A stretch of 64,000 bases of DNA, from assembly GCA_003260075.1 (NCBI GenBank), contig QLIY01000760.1, positions 1 through 64,000 of the forward strand, in the 5' to 3' direction. Position 1 is the stretch's first letter, and each line of letters begins with the position of its first letter. Under the pieces are notes generated by a model. The model was not told the origin of the DNA. It was given only the letters and a program-made list of their open reading frames with translations, and ran no database searches. This document shows positions 22,061 to 34,400 of this stretch, piece by piece. The stretch comes from Phallusia mammillata (lineage: Eukaryota; Chordata; Ascidiacea; Phlebobranchia; Ascidiidae). The position numbers were made by a program, and so were the translations under genes.

Positions 22061-25000
22061 AAACATATTTTTCAAGTCTGTGGGAAGATTAACGTCTTAA
22101 GTTCCACTGAACAAAGTTTAAAAGTGACTTTCTCAAAATAACTCTAAAAAATTGAAGTATACATGTGCTTTTTGCACCATGTGAAAAGTAGGTTTGCATT
22201 TTTGCAATTGCAATTTAACCGCCAAAACCATGTACTTTGCCATGTCAGGATTTTGTTTATACTAACGAAACAATACACATTTTTGGTCAATATCAACAAA
22301 ATACGTATTTAGACAAAAAAATAAATACTATATTTTTATGTAAACAACGTTATATTGCAGCTTTAGATGTTTACAAGTGTGGTAATTTGAAACAGCTACA
22401 AATATATCTCAGGATAAGCACGTATGTGGTTTTGGTCAAATTGGGAAAACCACCGAATTGTATCAAAAATTTCCCGCGTAGGAAATATGCATTTAGAAAG
22501 TCACGGCAATTTTTGAATTTCGTTTTTGGAAATAAAAACAAAAGGAAGATACCGTAACCGTGATCAACATGAAAAATTTAATCATAAAAAAAGAACACGT
22601 CATCGATGCAGTTTTGAGGCAAATGCTTGTGTGAAAGCCTTTTTTTAATGCTAAGAATGCGATACAAGTTAAGTTCTTATGGGGTCTGTGAGGTGAGTAA
22701 AGATGCTGAACGTAAGGTTATGTATAATAATGTTTTATTTCATACACGTCCATTGTTAACTTGTGCAAGATTCCTGTACCATAGGGGTTATTCACAGCAA
22801 ATGTGTTAAATAACATTTAAAAAACTTACATGTCTTGATAAACAAAATACATACTAGCATAAGTTAATTAGGCAATGCTTTCCAGGTATAACAAAAAAGG
22901 GGACAGAAACTAGATGGGGAAATCCAAGGGACAAAGGGAATTACTGCAAATTGGTCTTTCGGGCGTGATTAAACTTGACACAACGACACATACCTTTTTC
23001 AGGGTTCATCAAACAGAAAAAAGCATCGCAAATTTACTATCAACAGTTTAATAGTAAAGGCCGCAGGGTCGATTTTAGGTCGTTGGCCCCCGTCAACCCA
23101 CTATCATCCCCCGTCACATGACAAGCAAAGGTGTGGAATGGTTGATTGACCGCGCGTCTGAAGGTAAACAATATCTTGTCAGGCGATTAGCATTCTACTT
23201 GGCGCAACGATGACACAATGCTTGTCTGGGCGTGCTGGCCGATTGACACTTTCCTTCAAGGACAATAAGGTTGAATGAGATTGGCAGTAGTGACTCTCCT
23301 ACCCATTTCGAGTATCGGTTCTGGGTGTGGGCTCAGGTATGAAAGTGCGATCATCTAGTCGCATGTCAGTTTATTTGCGCGACAAATATTATGTGAGCTC
23401 GTGTGCTCAAAAGCAAATCCCGCCCGCTCGTCGTTCTGATTATTTACCTCGAACGTGTCCACAAGAATACCAACATGATAGCTTAAATTAGCGACTTATG
23501 TGAGTTATTTTAAAAGGACATGCTGCTCCCACGGATTTTCATCACTATGACAGTCTGGATGTCGACGAACACATGATTAGTATGTACCTATTCGTGGGTA
23601 AAGTAAATTAAAGTGTTTTTCCGGACAAAGACCCGATGATACGTGGCTGGAATGGTATTTTTAACTTGTCATAGGAAGTACGGAGAACAATCAACAGATT
23701 TATGTTGAAATCGGAATGAAACGTTTGGAATTTCAATTGATTTGATCATTTAAACAAATAGAGAAAACCACCTAAATGTTACCAAAGATAACCACAGTAA
23801 ACATCTCAAATCAACGAACATACTGTCCGACTCTTGTCTCATCAATCCAACAAGCAAGAATTCGTTCCGGATCATGCATGTCTCAAAAGATGTAAGTTTT
23901 ACCCCTCTATAATAGTTTTTGAATTGTCTTAAAAATTCAAGTAATTAACCAAAAATTTAAATTTAGTTGTTTTATATGAAAGTTATGCATATATTTGGGT
24001 CGTAAGAAATACATTACTGAAGTACGCTGCTTTTATAATTACGCCCCTTAAATGAATGACCGACCCAATCGGCTAGAAATCAGTTTGATCATTTGATCAC
24101 CAAAGAAGGTGTGTCATAACCTCCTACCCTTATATTCTCTTTCTCCCAACATGGTCTACAATATCGTTTGTAAAACAAGACATTTTGTAAAAGCTTATAG
24201 GAAGTGACACCTTTTTAACTTTTTGTCAACCTGACATCCAGCCAGTACCAAGAACCTGATACGTTAAAAAAATGTTTGACGCCTTTAGGCCACATGGGTC
24301 CACATTCCACAACATATTGTATCTGAGAATGTCCACACCCTAAACGAAATGGTTGTGTTACAAGTAGCACACAAAAGAAAAGTATTTTGTACATGCGTTA
24401 ACACGAAAAACGACTCCATGGGACAAGCAACACAGACATAATAGCTGTTGATGGTTTATTCTAATTTTGTAAATTCAGAAGTGTGAACTCGCTTTGGCTA
24501 CTGGTTGCGCAATGTTAAAAAGTCAAATTGGCGAAAATTCGAGTTTGTCAAAGAGTTTTGGTAATTTTGCTACTTGCCAATTTTTGGTTGTTTACATGTA
24601 CAATTCTGTCTCCTAATCATTGGAAAAATTATATTTGCCCCAAAAGCGCGAATAAGAATTACAATAAAACAGTACACAGTATTCTCCATGTCAGCCTTGC
24701 CGTAAAATTTCAGCACAGTAAAAATGAAAAAAGTAAAACAATTGATCATGCGTTGTTTATGACAAGACCCGCTGCCGTGTGTCGTTCTAAAACAAATTCT
24801 TGATCCTTGTAGTCCACCCAAACAACTCACTGGGAATGTAGGCAATTCATACAGGCACATCCCTGCTAGACACTTGTCCATCAACTAACCTAGAAAACTG
24901 CTACATCGACGGGTAAACCAAAGCCTTTGAAATTGTTGCAATTCTGTCAACAAAGCCTTTACTCTACTCCACCAACTTCGGCTTCAAACAGCTTGTAATC

Positions 25001-28000
25001 TTGCTATTTTGCTTTTTGCCAGTTATAACTCCCATTATAAATGCCCCAAACGTTCTGTACCGAAGTATTAAGTTTTGAACATCTATATATTGTTGTTTAG
25101 ATGTCTTGTACAGAATTTAACAAATTATTCCGAATATAATTTGTCGTTTCCGCATTTATTCTTAACATGTCCAACTTTTGACGATTTAGGTCAGTGGTTC
25201 CCAAACTATGCGCCGCGGCACACTTGTGTGCCGCGAGATGTCATTAGGTGTGCCGCAAAAAACACTGAAATTAAAATCTATCAAGTAGAGCAATAGTACC
25301 AGGTGCTTAGACCACTAGGCCAACATGCTCCACGTCTCTGAGATGTTCAACTAGGCTATTTAACTATGAGAGTGACCTGTATAGCGGCTTTATGACCTCA
25401 TAGTTAGTGCCTTTGTCAGCTAAAAAATTATTCAAATGTTCGAAGTGCGCCAAATAATTTTTGTTTTTTCGAAAATGCGCCTTAAAAGAAAAAAGTTTGG
25501 GAACCACTGATTTAGGTGAAAACAAAATGTCTACAGCAAACAATGCCCGAAATGTCCCTTAATATAACATAATTAGTAAAGGTTAGGTTGTGGAAGAACC
25601 TTGGTTAGTACTTCAAAAAAAAACGAAATTTGGTGGTCCGTATATGTCTACTTATATAGGAAACGTTATGGAACGCAAAGGTATATTTAAAAAAACGACA
25701 CCACATTTCATTATTATTACTGGTTTAAACCTTACTAAAAAAATTGCAAAATGCGAAACTTACTAAGTACAGAAAACGAAGAAGTTTCCCAAGAAACAAT
25801 AAACGTGTCGCAATTATTAGCAAGTTCCAGACAGGAGTTTCGCAAGACGACGAACAACATGGACCACATCAATCGCTTGCGACAAAGCGCTATTACGTGC
25901 GTGTCAAACTCCACTTGACAGCTTTTGTCAGCGACGAGTAGGAGTTAACCAGGGTGTGATCAGCAAGCTGAAATCCTCTGTTTTCCGGGCCTCAGGTTGT
26001 AAGGCAGGTTAAACACGCGATTTCCTGTGTTTGTAGCAAAAACCGACAAATTGTCGTTGACATCAGTGACACCTGCAGCTGGTACTGGACACGATGATAC
26101 CAAAAAGTCCGCTGAAATTGATTAATCGAGCCGAGTTTGTTGCTCAATGTGTCAGATGGAGTAAAGTTTCCATTGCTGACGGCTTGTGGTTAATTTAAGT
26201 AAACCTGAATGGTATAGGAAATGTAAATTTTGGTTCAAAACAGACGACAGGTGTTTAAAACTGCTTTAATTACTGATTTTTAGTTGGTTTACCTGAATGG
26301 CTCACCTTATTAAAATAAAGAAAACAAGAACACCCATATTAAAACATTTTACCTCAAGGTAACAAGCTCCAATGTGTATTGTATAGATAAATTCTGTGAA
26401 AGTCCTAATCACATAAAATTTAATTTCGCTTTCTGTGCTGAAGAAGAAAGTTGCTTTGATTTTGGGGATGATGAGCAAAATGAACACAGTTTTTGTACAG
26501 ATCTAAATTTTAGTGGGTTATATATGTACATTTTGCAGATTTTGGGCCCAATGGCATGGTTTTGCCAGTCGAAATACAAGCAAACAAAGAAGTACACAAT
26601 ATTGTTCTTGTGTAGGAAAATATAAAACCCAACCAAAATCACATGACATCTGCCCGTTTCCAGGGCAACACCTCGAATAAATAACACCCGAAGCTGGACA
26701 ACCCATGTTCAGTTTGTACACATACATTCCAAGACCCTTAGTCGAATTGCGACGCCTAAATTCGGACAAACCTAACTTTTGTCATCAGCTTTAACCAAGC
26801 GAGGCGCAAAAATCGGAAACAAGCCATCGGTGAAAAGAAAAACTTCGCGGCCACCGGCGCCGCAAGTTTGTCGCGCGTCGAGCACCGAAATAGCCGAGGT
26901 CTATTTATACGATAATATCGAAGCAAAAAGGCACGCGAGTTTGTTTATGATATTGCGCGAGCCTTTGCCCTTCATTCGCATTCGAGTATGGCGAGAGGCG
27001 GAAGCGGTACCATGCCAAGTATCGTTCCTCTAACAACAGCACGCGCGCCCCTCAAAGAGTTGTTTATTTGTGCAGTTAGATCGGCTGTATCGGCGCAAAA
27101 GGCCTTTCCTGGTTTTTCTGGCTCTCCAGAGGCGGCGGGGAACGTTGACACATTGCGTATAGCAGGGTGTGGCGCTAGCTAAGCGTGGTGCGAATCGTGT
27201 TTACTCGTCGTTATTTAACCTAACAAGCGGCATCAGTGTTTGTGTGTTGGGTCGAACGTGTCACCGCACTGATTATGTTGGCGTTATCGCTTTTGCCAAC
27301 GACGGGTTAGGCCTCGAAAATCCTGTTGGGGGTTATTTCATGTCAACAAGGAAATGATCTTATTGGAAAATTCAGTTTGAAAAATCTTAACGTTTTTTTT
27401 GTTTTTCCTTGTAACACATCACAGACAAGAGAAAATGACAAATGGGATTTTTGGTGACTAAAATAAACTGAATACATGGGGAATGAAGTTGCTGTACATG
27501 AAATATTCATTTTGTGAACAGTTTGTTTCTTTTGCCCTTATGCTTCGAATAAACGACAGGTTGTAAAAATGCAGAGTAACGATTACTTAGCATCTGAAAT
27601 CAACTTAAATATGCTTACAATTTTCTGAGTCTGTCTATTTATTCTGAGTCTGTCTATTTGGATTGTGACACTGCTATGCTTTTTTATCAAACTCTAAATC
27701 AGTTTTTGTTGAATTTAATAAATTAACAGACAACCAAACGAAGAAAAACAAACTGTCGAAACAAAAAAGTAAACATCGTCGTAAAAAGAAAAGCGTAATA
27801 GAAAGAAAATAATAACTTGTGCTAATATAAACTTCTCATGCTAAGGCGCTTTACTCTCAACGCATACAATATTTTGTTTTGACAAATTTTGACACAAATA
27901 TTTCCGTTCCTTCTTCTGTAGCTGGTAATATTTCGCGGGAATATAGTATTGTAATCGAATTTAATAATTTTCTGTGTATAAAGTGAGCTTTCCATACAAA

Positions 28001-28475
28001 ACGTTGACTATTTGAGTGTTTCTCGTCTATTAAAAACAAATATTATCGATTTGTAACCATGGTAAAATCCCATCACACACCACGCCGAGTGCGGATATAT
28101 CGACAGCGAGTTGTGACGTAATGTTGATGACGTCACTGACAAAAAGAGTAAAGAAGAGCACGAGGGCGTACGACAACACTCAACATCAAAGGTGTCACGG
28201 AAATATATTGCACGTTAAGGAAAGAAAACAGAAAAGGGAGCAAAAGTAAATTTCTGCCATTTTGGAAAGGCGCGGACAAAATACAGATCACTGAAGGCGG
28301 ATGACAGGGTTTTGGGTGTTGAGCAGCTGGGCAAAGTACCAAGACACATTGAAATCTTCGCGAAATTGTTATATTTTGAAACTTTTCGATACGTGCTTTC
28401 GAGCACCTCCTTCCACTCGTGAGATCTCCAAGGCACGGATTTAAGGCATTTCGCAAATTTTTACATAAAAATGCT
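22061..28475. other. Spacer between FBXW4 and the FGF gene
   Basis: 6.4 kb with no recognisable gene. It contains one intact hAT MITE (25192-25509). A locally GC-rich block (about 26790-27330) stands out from the AT-rich surroundings; its open frames on the plus strand resemble no known protein. A TGACGTCA site is at 28128-28135. Because it separates two genes linked in all chordates, it may contain FGF control DNA; I cannot point to a specific element. Confidence 0.5.
25192..25509 (+). mobile_element. hAT-type MITE, copy 1
   Basis: 318 bp, ends CAGTGGTTCCCAAAC and GTTTGGGAACCACTG (15-bp perfect inverted repeat), flanked by the exact 8-bp duplication ATTTAGGT (25184-25191, 25510-25517). No coding capacity. 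A related copy sits inverted at 62948-63267. The interior has a stretch that on the minus strand reads TGGCCTAGTGGTCTAAGC, like a tRNA A box. Confidence 0.92.
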
Positions 28476-31400
28476 TCACGTTTTGCCGTTTTTTCTACTT
28501 TTCTTGTTTTTACGCGCTCTTTTGTGGTTCCTGGGACTTTTTGTCCTTTTTCTTCTTGTGCGTTTTGACACCGTCGTCCGCCTAATTTTCAGCACGGAGG
28601 GAATAGTTGGAGGATCAACAACGACCTGTGGCCTGTGAGTCCTGTAGTCGGCAACAAAATTCTGTGCAGCGTCGTGGCTAGCATTCGATTCCGCCCGATC
28701 GCTGACTGAGACAGAAGAGTCAATGTTAGAAGAACCTGGTGTAGGCTTCGCTGTCCGGTTTTTACGGTTTTTCTTATTTCGTTTACGGTTTTTCCTGGCG
28801 CGGTCACGTTTTCTGGTGGCGCGAGAATGCCACGCGGTGGCGGTAGAGACGGACTCCTGCGGTGGCAGCGTGATGTCACTTCCGTCGGTGAGGAATGAAG
28901 TAATGTTCCGGCGTTTTTCGATTTCAGTTTCGAAGTCGCCTTTGCCGGGTGCGTCAGACATAACGTTTCGTAACGTTTGCGTAGTTTTTCCGCCGTCGTT
29001 AGTAAACTCTATGGTCTGCTGTCGTGAACGCAAAGCATTGACCTGAGCAGGCCGAGCAATGGTTCCCTTTATAAAAGCTTCACGAATCCGTTGCTCCAAA
29101 TCGAGCCACATGCCTCCGGTTTCGGTGGTTTTGGACTGGTCTTGAGCGATTTTTAGTAGCACGACTTCTTGTTGTCCCATCGCGGTTCTGTCCCCACGCT
29201 TTGGTCTTCCGTTTGCTTTGAAACCGAGAAACCAACTCGGTCGTTGGAAGTTACGGAAAACGTCGTAATAACCCTCAGTCATTTGCTCCGTGAAGACACA
29301 GTATTTGTTGATCCCTGATCGATTCTGCAAGCAAAAAATACATGTTTAGTTTCATGCTTAAGTTATATCGTACGCTTAAACTTTGATTGGCATATTTTTA
29401 TCGTTTTGGTGTACACAACCAAACTTTACATGTATCATACTAGTGTGCTTTAACAGGAATCAATTTGCAATAAGAAGTGAGCTAATGTAGTGCAAGCTGT
29501 TTTCGACCTTATAAGGTCTCATCAGCACAGGTAGTGACAGGAGATTGACCGCGTGGGCTAGTGTAGCTATCTAACGGCACTTCGGTTTACATTTGCAGTA
29601 AATGTGGGAATTGCCCAACATTTGTGAAATCGTCTAGCTTTTTAGGCGTCATTTCCATCAACAATGACCGATCCAGACAACCCAAGCGCGTTATACGCGT
29701 TATACTTAACGTCCGGTTGACACACTGACCCACTTTCCAAGGAGGCAGTGAATCACCGCAAACTACGTCACTGATGACGTACAATAATATTTGAGCATAG
29801 GTGCGCACTACAGTAAAGCATTCATTCCCACCCACTGAGGAGATTGCTATCAGTTAGCGTCCACACCGACAAGTGCGTGTTTTGATGTGATTTTGCTGAT
29901 TCATAAACGTCCGAGGGTCGGCCGGAGCGATATCGGCCGGATGTCGCCCGATTTTCGCGACTTTTTGCACTTTAATCATTCCTTATGTTGTCGTTGAGTC
30001 AGTAGAGACGCGCTCGCTTCGAAAAGGTGTAAAGCGGAAACGTTTTGGCGGGAAAAAAATCGCATGGTAGCCGGCACCAAAAATAAAATGACGTACATTT
30101 TTTTATTTGTTTGGCGACAAATTTATAGACCCATAATCGCAACTTTGTTTACTTAAATTCGTCGTTTCTGGGCACTAGCTTGTCAAATATACCGCCGCTG
30201 TTGCCAAGGTAACAAGCGAGAAACAGCATTTACCTGCAGAATACGCCGAACAAGTTCTCATTTTGCATTTGGTTAAACGTGAATCTGAGATTTCTAGAGT
30301 CAGTACCTAATAGCTGCGGTGCTAAGTACACTCTGCGCTTAGCTTAGCAAGGCCCGTACCTGGTATTGTGTGTCCCAGCGGAGACGGAATGCCTTTTAAA
30401 ATAACAGGTCGGTTGCCCCTTTTCCCGCCCTAGCAATGAACACGTGTTGTTGGGAGCTTTTGGGGACAAGCTGAACGCAGTCAGTGGAACCGTGATTTGT
30501 TATATTAGCGCCGCGAGGTTTAATGCATTGTCACGCTTGTTTTGACGACATTTCCAAATGCAAGTCGTTGTTCATTTAAGGAAACGCTATAATCCCAAAC
30601 AAAAACTAATTACAACCCCCCAATTTACCCCGTTTTGTAAGTGTATTGCTATTTATAAAGCGATTTATAGAATAATAAGACTGCATATAGGAAATCTGTG
30701 CATGGACATGCAGCTTTAGGTGTAGAGGATATTTTAAGCATTTGGCCTAACAGTTTAGTGCGAATTCCGATTCCTCAAATGCAAACGAGACAGTCTGAGA
30801 AAATAGAAAACCCCAGGATTGGCGACAGCACTTAATTTGTACAAACTTTGGCCAGTCATGTTTTCACAGTGTTAAGTCCGCACCTTGACTGGCGAGAGTC
30901 AAATACTTCGGCGTCTGAATGATCCCCACTAATATAAAGCAGACTGCAGCGACATCGGCCCCTCGTTCTCACGGTAACATCGCGCGTTGGGTTTCACGTC
31001 ATTAAAGAGCCGCTTCGGTGTTAATAGTCACGGGTGACTAACCGTAACGAGTCATGCATGACAGTACGACCGGACAGCCATCAATCAAAAGCATCAGTTC
31101 GCAGCAGCTGGACCAATTTTGATACCCACAAAAGCAGAACTTGATCATGGCAAATTTGATTCGTGATGGTGTTTTCTTGTTAAACGCACAATTAGGTGTT
31201 ATAGTGCGGGTACAGCGTCGTCGGTGGCCTGAATTTTACGACATAGGTGAGCTATAAAACAGCGTAAGTACTATCGTGTGCAAACAAGAGAGCATGGCTC
31301 CCATAACAGTAGGGGACTCGGGAGTTATGAGAACCGAGACGAGTGGAGCGAGGCGCTGGGATTGGGGTAAAAATTGAAGCACGAATGATAAATTAAGTTT

Positions 31401-34400
31401 TAGCGTTACGACAATTTGCCTGTCGTCGGTATTTCCTTTTAAGCTGGTAGTTATGAAATCCATCCACTGTTAGATCGTTGGTAAATTACCTTCAAACAAA
31501 GTCGAATCAAGGCCACCCAGAGTTTATGCGCCCTTTATGTCTATCTCGACATAGTAACCACTACTAGTCTCATATCATAAAGCCAGTACAGGAAGCTGCA
31601 AACTAGTTTTTATAGTATAAGGGGATTGTTTCCTTACCTTAACACTCCTTCGTCCAGTCAGTCTTCCGCTTTTCTTCATGCACAAGTAACGTCCGTTAGC
31701 TACGCTTTGAATCATTATCTGGCCTCCGAACATGTAAGAGTGAAAGGCGAATTTTGCTGTGAAGAAGAAGTGTTTGGTGTTAAACGATGGTATTCCGGAA
31801 TGCAATTTTATACATTGCGAAAATTACACTACAAGATAGAGAAAAGGAAAGATGATAGGGTCCTTGACCTATCTGCATGTAAACATGGGCTTTTCATAAA
31901 ATTCTATGGGTCGTACAAACACAAACATCTTGAATGCCATCAAATATCTGACAAACTTGTATAGAGAACCGGCTCTTCCGTGAATCGGTTTGAAGCGACA
32001 ACTTGACCGAAGTTTAGAGACCGAGTCTCGCGCCACTCGACACCGCCGACAAATGTATCCGTTAACCCTAACTTGACAAGTTGCAACAAATAGGCCCATT
32101 ATAGTAACAAAACGCCGTCGCCCATTGCTGAAATCGTGACGACTTGACCTTATATACGCGAACCAACCAACCAACCAACCAACGGAGCGAACAAATAAAT
32201 AAACGCGCGCGCCGCGACGTTCTAGTTTCGTCCAAAACGCAATCGCTCAAATCGCACGTGACAGGTACGGTGATGACGTCACGGTTTGGTACGATTTCTA
32301 TGTTCTCAGGTAAAATGTTTGATTAAAATTAAACGTTTTTTTGCCGCTGATATCACTTTGTGTGTTATATCTCATCGGATGCGCGGCTTGCTGGGTTACG
32401 AAATGATGACGTCACGATAGACATTGAATTGCATCATCAATGGGTTTGTGAGGAAAACACCTCAGCGGCGGCGAACATTAAAGGTCCACATCGGAAATGA
32501 GTATTACTACCGTGCTGTTATAGCACTTGTATTGTAAGATTATCACAAACAAAACTACATTAAAATCAACAAACATTTCATATACTTTTTAAGTGTACAC
32601 AAACTTTGATACAAATTCATTTTTAAACCAACGATATCGTTTTCAAGAGCTTCCAAGTATTGGGGGGCAGGAGGACACGTGATCGGCACGTGACGTTTGT
32701 TGGTAAGCAACTGTTAACAGGTAAACGATCAATCAAGTAAGAGAAGACTCCTTTGCCGTGTACGGACCAAGTACGGGGCGACCCGTGTGGCGCAGAGCCA
32801 AGTCAAACCGCAACTGAAACCCAACTAAAGTGGCGACCATTATAAGTTTATACTTGAGTTGAAATGCTTTACCGACATAAAACTGGCTTTGGTGTTTCCC
32901 ATGCTTTGCTTATGTCTTAAAAATGCAAAAAACAACTTTAAGTGCCTACTTTCACAGGACTGAAACACGCAATGTATTGAAACCATATGTGGTTTGTACA
33001 AATAGACGCTTTATCTCTGGGAATGTAACCTGTGAAATGTAAAATCATTAATACCAAAAAACACCCAATTTCAAGTCTTATTTATTTGGTTTAGCATCTA
33101 CTATGTAGTCTATTGGGAATGTTTTTAATTGTTAAGGTAAGGATTCGTCGAAAAAGGTTTGGAACCACTGTCCTATATTTTTGGTTTTTCAGTTAATGCA
33201 CTTGCGTAGGTGTCAGTTAATTAAGATTTTACACAAGATCCATAAAACACGCTCTCATCTATCTTGATTACGATAATGGAAGAAACAATTTTCATAAAAC
33301 TAAGGCTCAAAATGGTTTGAAAAAAAGGTCGAGATCAATAAATTACTTTGTTGCATTTTCTCACCAGCTGTTTGTTATTGATATACTGATTTGAACACAA
33401 CAGGTGTATGCTGGCAACTTTGATTTCACTAAGATAGTCAACGGTCTAACCACCGGCGTGTATTAAGATCCGATTACGGTCGAGAAAATTAATCGCCCGA
33501 TTCCCATCTAACCGAAACGATGACATAACTACAGGTTCCCAATACTTCACCTACTGAACAAGACAATCGGCCTTGTTTGTCATAAATGGGCCTTTGGAAC
33601 GTTTGGTTTGAATGGGTTTAATTGTTTTTACTGTGTGATGAAGTAAAACATGTAGGGATGCAAAGAGTGAGAGAGAAAGAGAAAGAAAGATACAGAGAGT
33701 GAGAGAGAGAAAGTGAGTGAGAACTAAATAGAGGACATAGAGAGATATAGAGATCAAGAAATCATCTTTTAAAAGTAAAAAAAGATGCTGTATTTATATA
33801 GAAGAGTAAAAAAATGTTGGGCTGCAATAGAATGTAAAAAAAGAGAAAGTAAGAGAAAGAGAGAGACAGAGAGAAATAAAGAGAGGAAGAGGACATTTAG
33901 AGATTAAGAAATCAAGAGAGAGAATAAAAAGTTATATAATACACAGCAAAAAACAAACAAAAATAACTTGTAGTATTTGTTGGAATTCATCTGCTGCAAA
34001 ATTCTACTCACCATTTTTGCTTCCAACTTTGCCATTTGCGTCCACTTTTCGTCCTTTCATTTGGACTCGTTTTCCGGTTATACGCGAATAAATCTCATAG
34101 TGGCGAGTGATGGATGAACTAATGCCGTCAAATCCACGTTCAATTTGTCGGTTTATGTGTCGTTGTACGTCATCGTCGATCTGCAAGAACAAACGATTGT
34201 TGTTCAAATGATGCACAAAGGTACGTCTTTATTATATTGCAAGGCAACCAATCATTATATCGGAGGCCCTTACACTAGTTAAATTTGAATAACTTTATAT
34301 AGGGATATATACGTAAAATTATTATGAGGCTGTGGGATTAATGTGTTACAGACACTTATGGGTAAGTTTTGATGTTCGTAGTGCGATAAGGCGTAAACGT

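Larger units (their letters stand above)
31757..34011. other. FGF intron 3
   Basis: 2.25 kb, no coding exon seen. Contains an (ACCA)n tract (32161-32183), two TGACGTCA palindromes (32274 and 32407), a lone hAT-like right end (GGTTTGGAACCACTG ending at 33170) and GA-rich low-complexity DNA (about 33660-33925). Confidence 0.55.

Noticed and set aside
33140-33170. Lone hAT right end GGTTTGGAACCACTG
   Set aside because: No matching left end or target duplication found nearby, so not called as an element.
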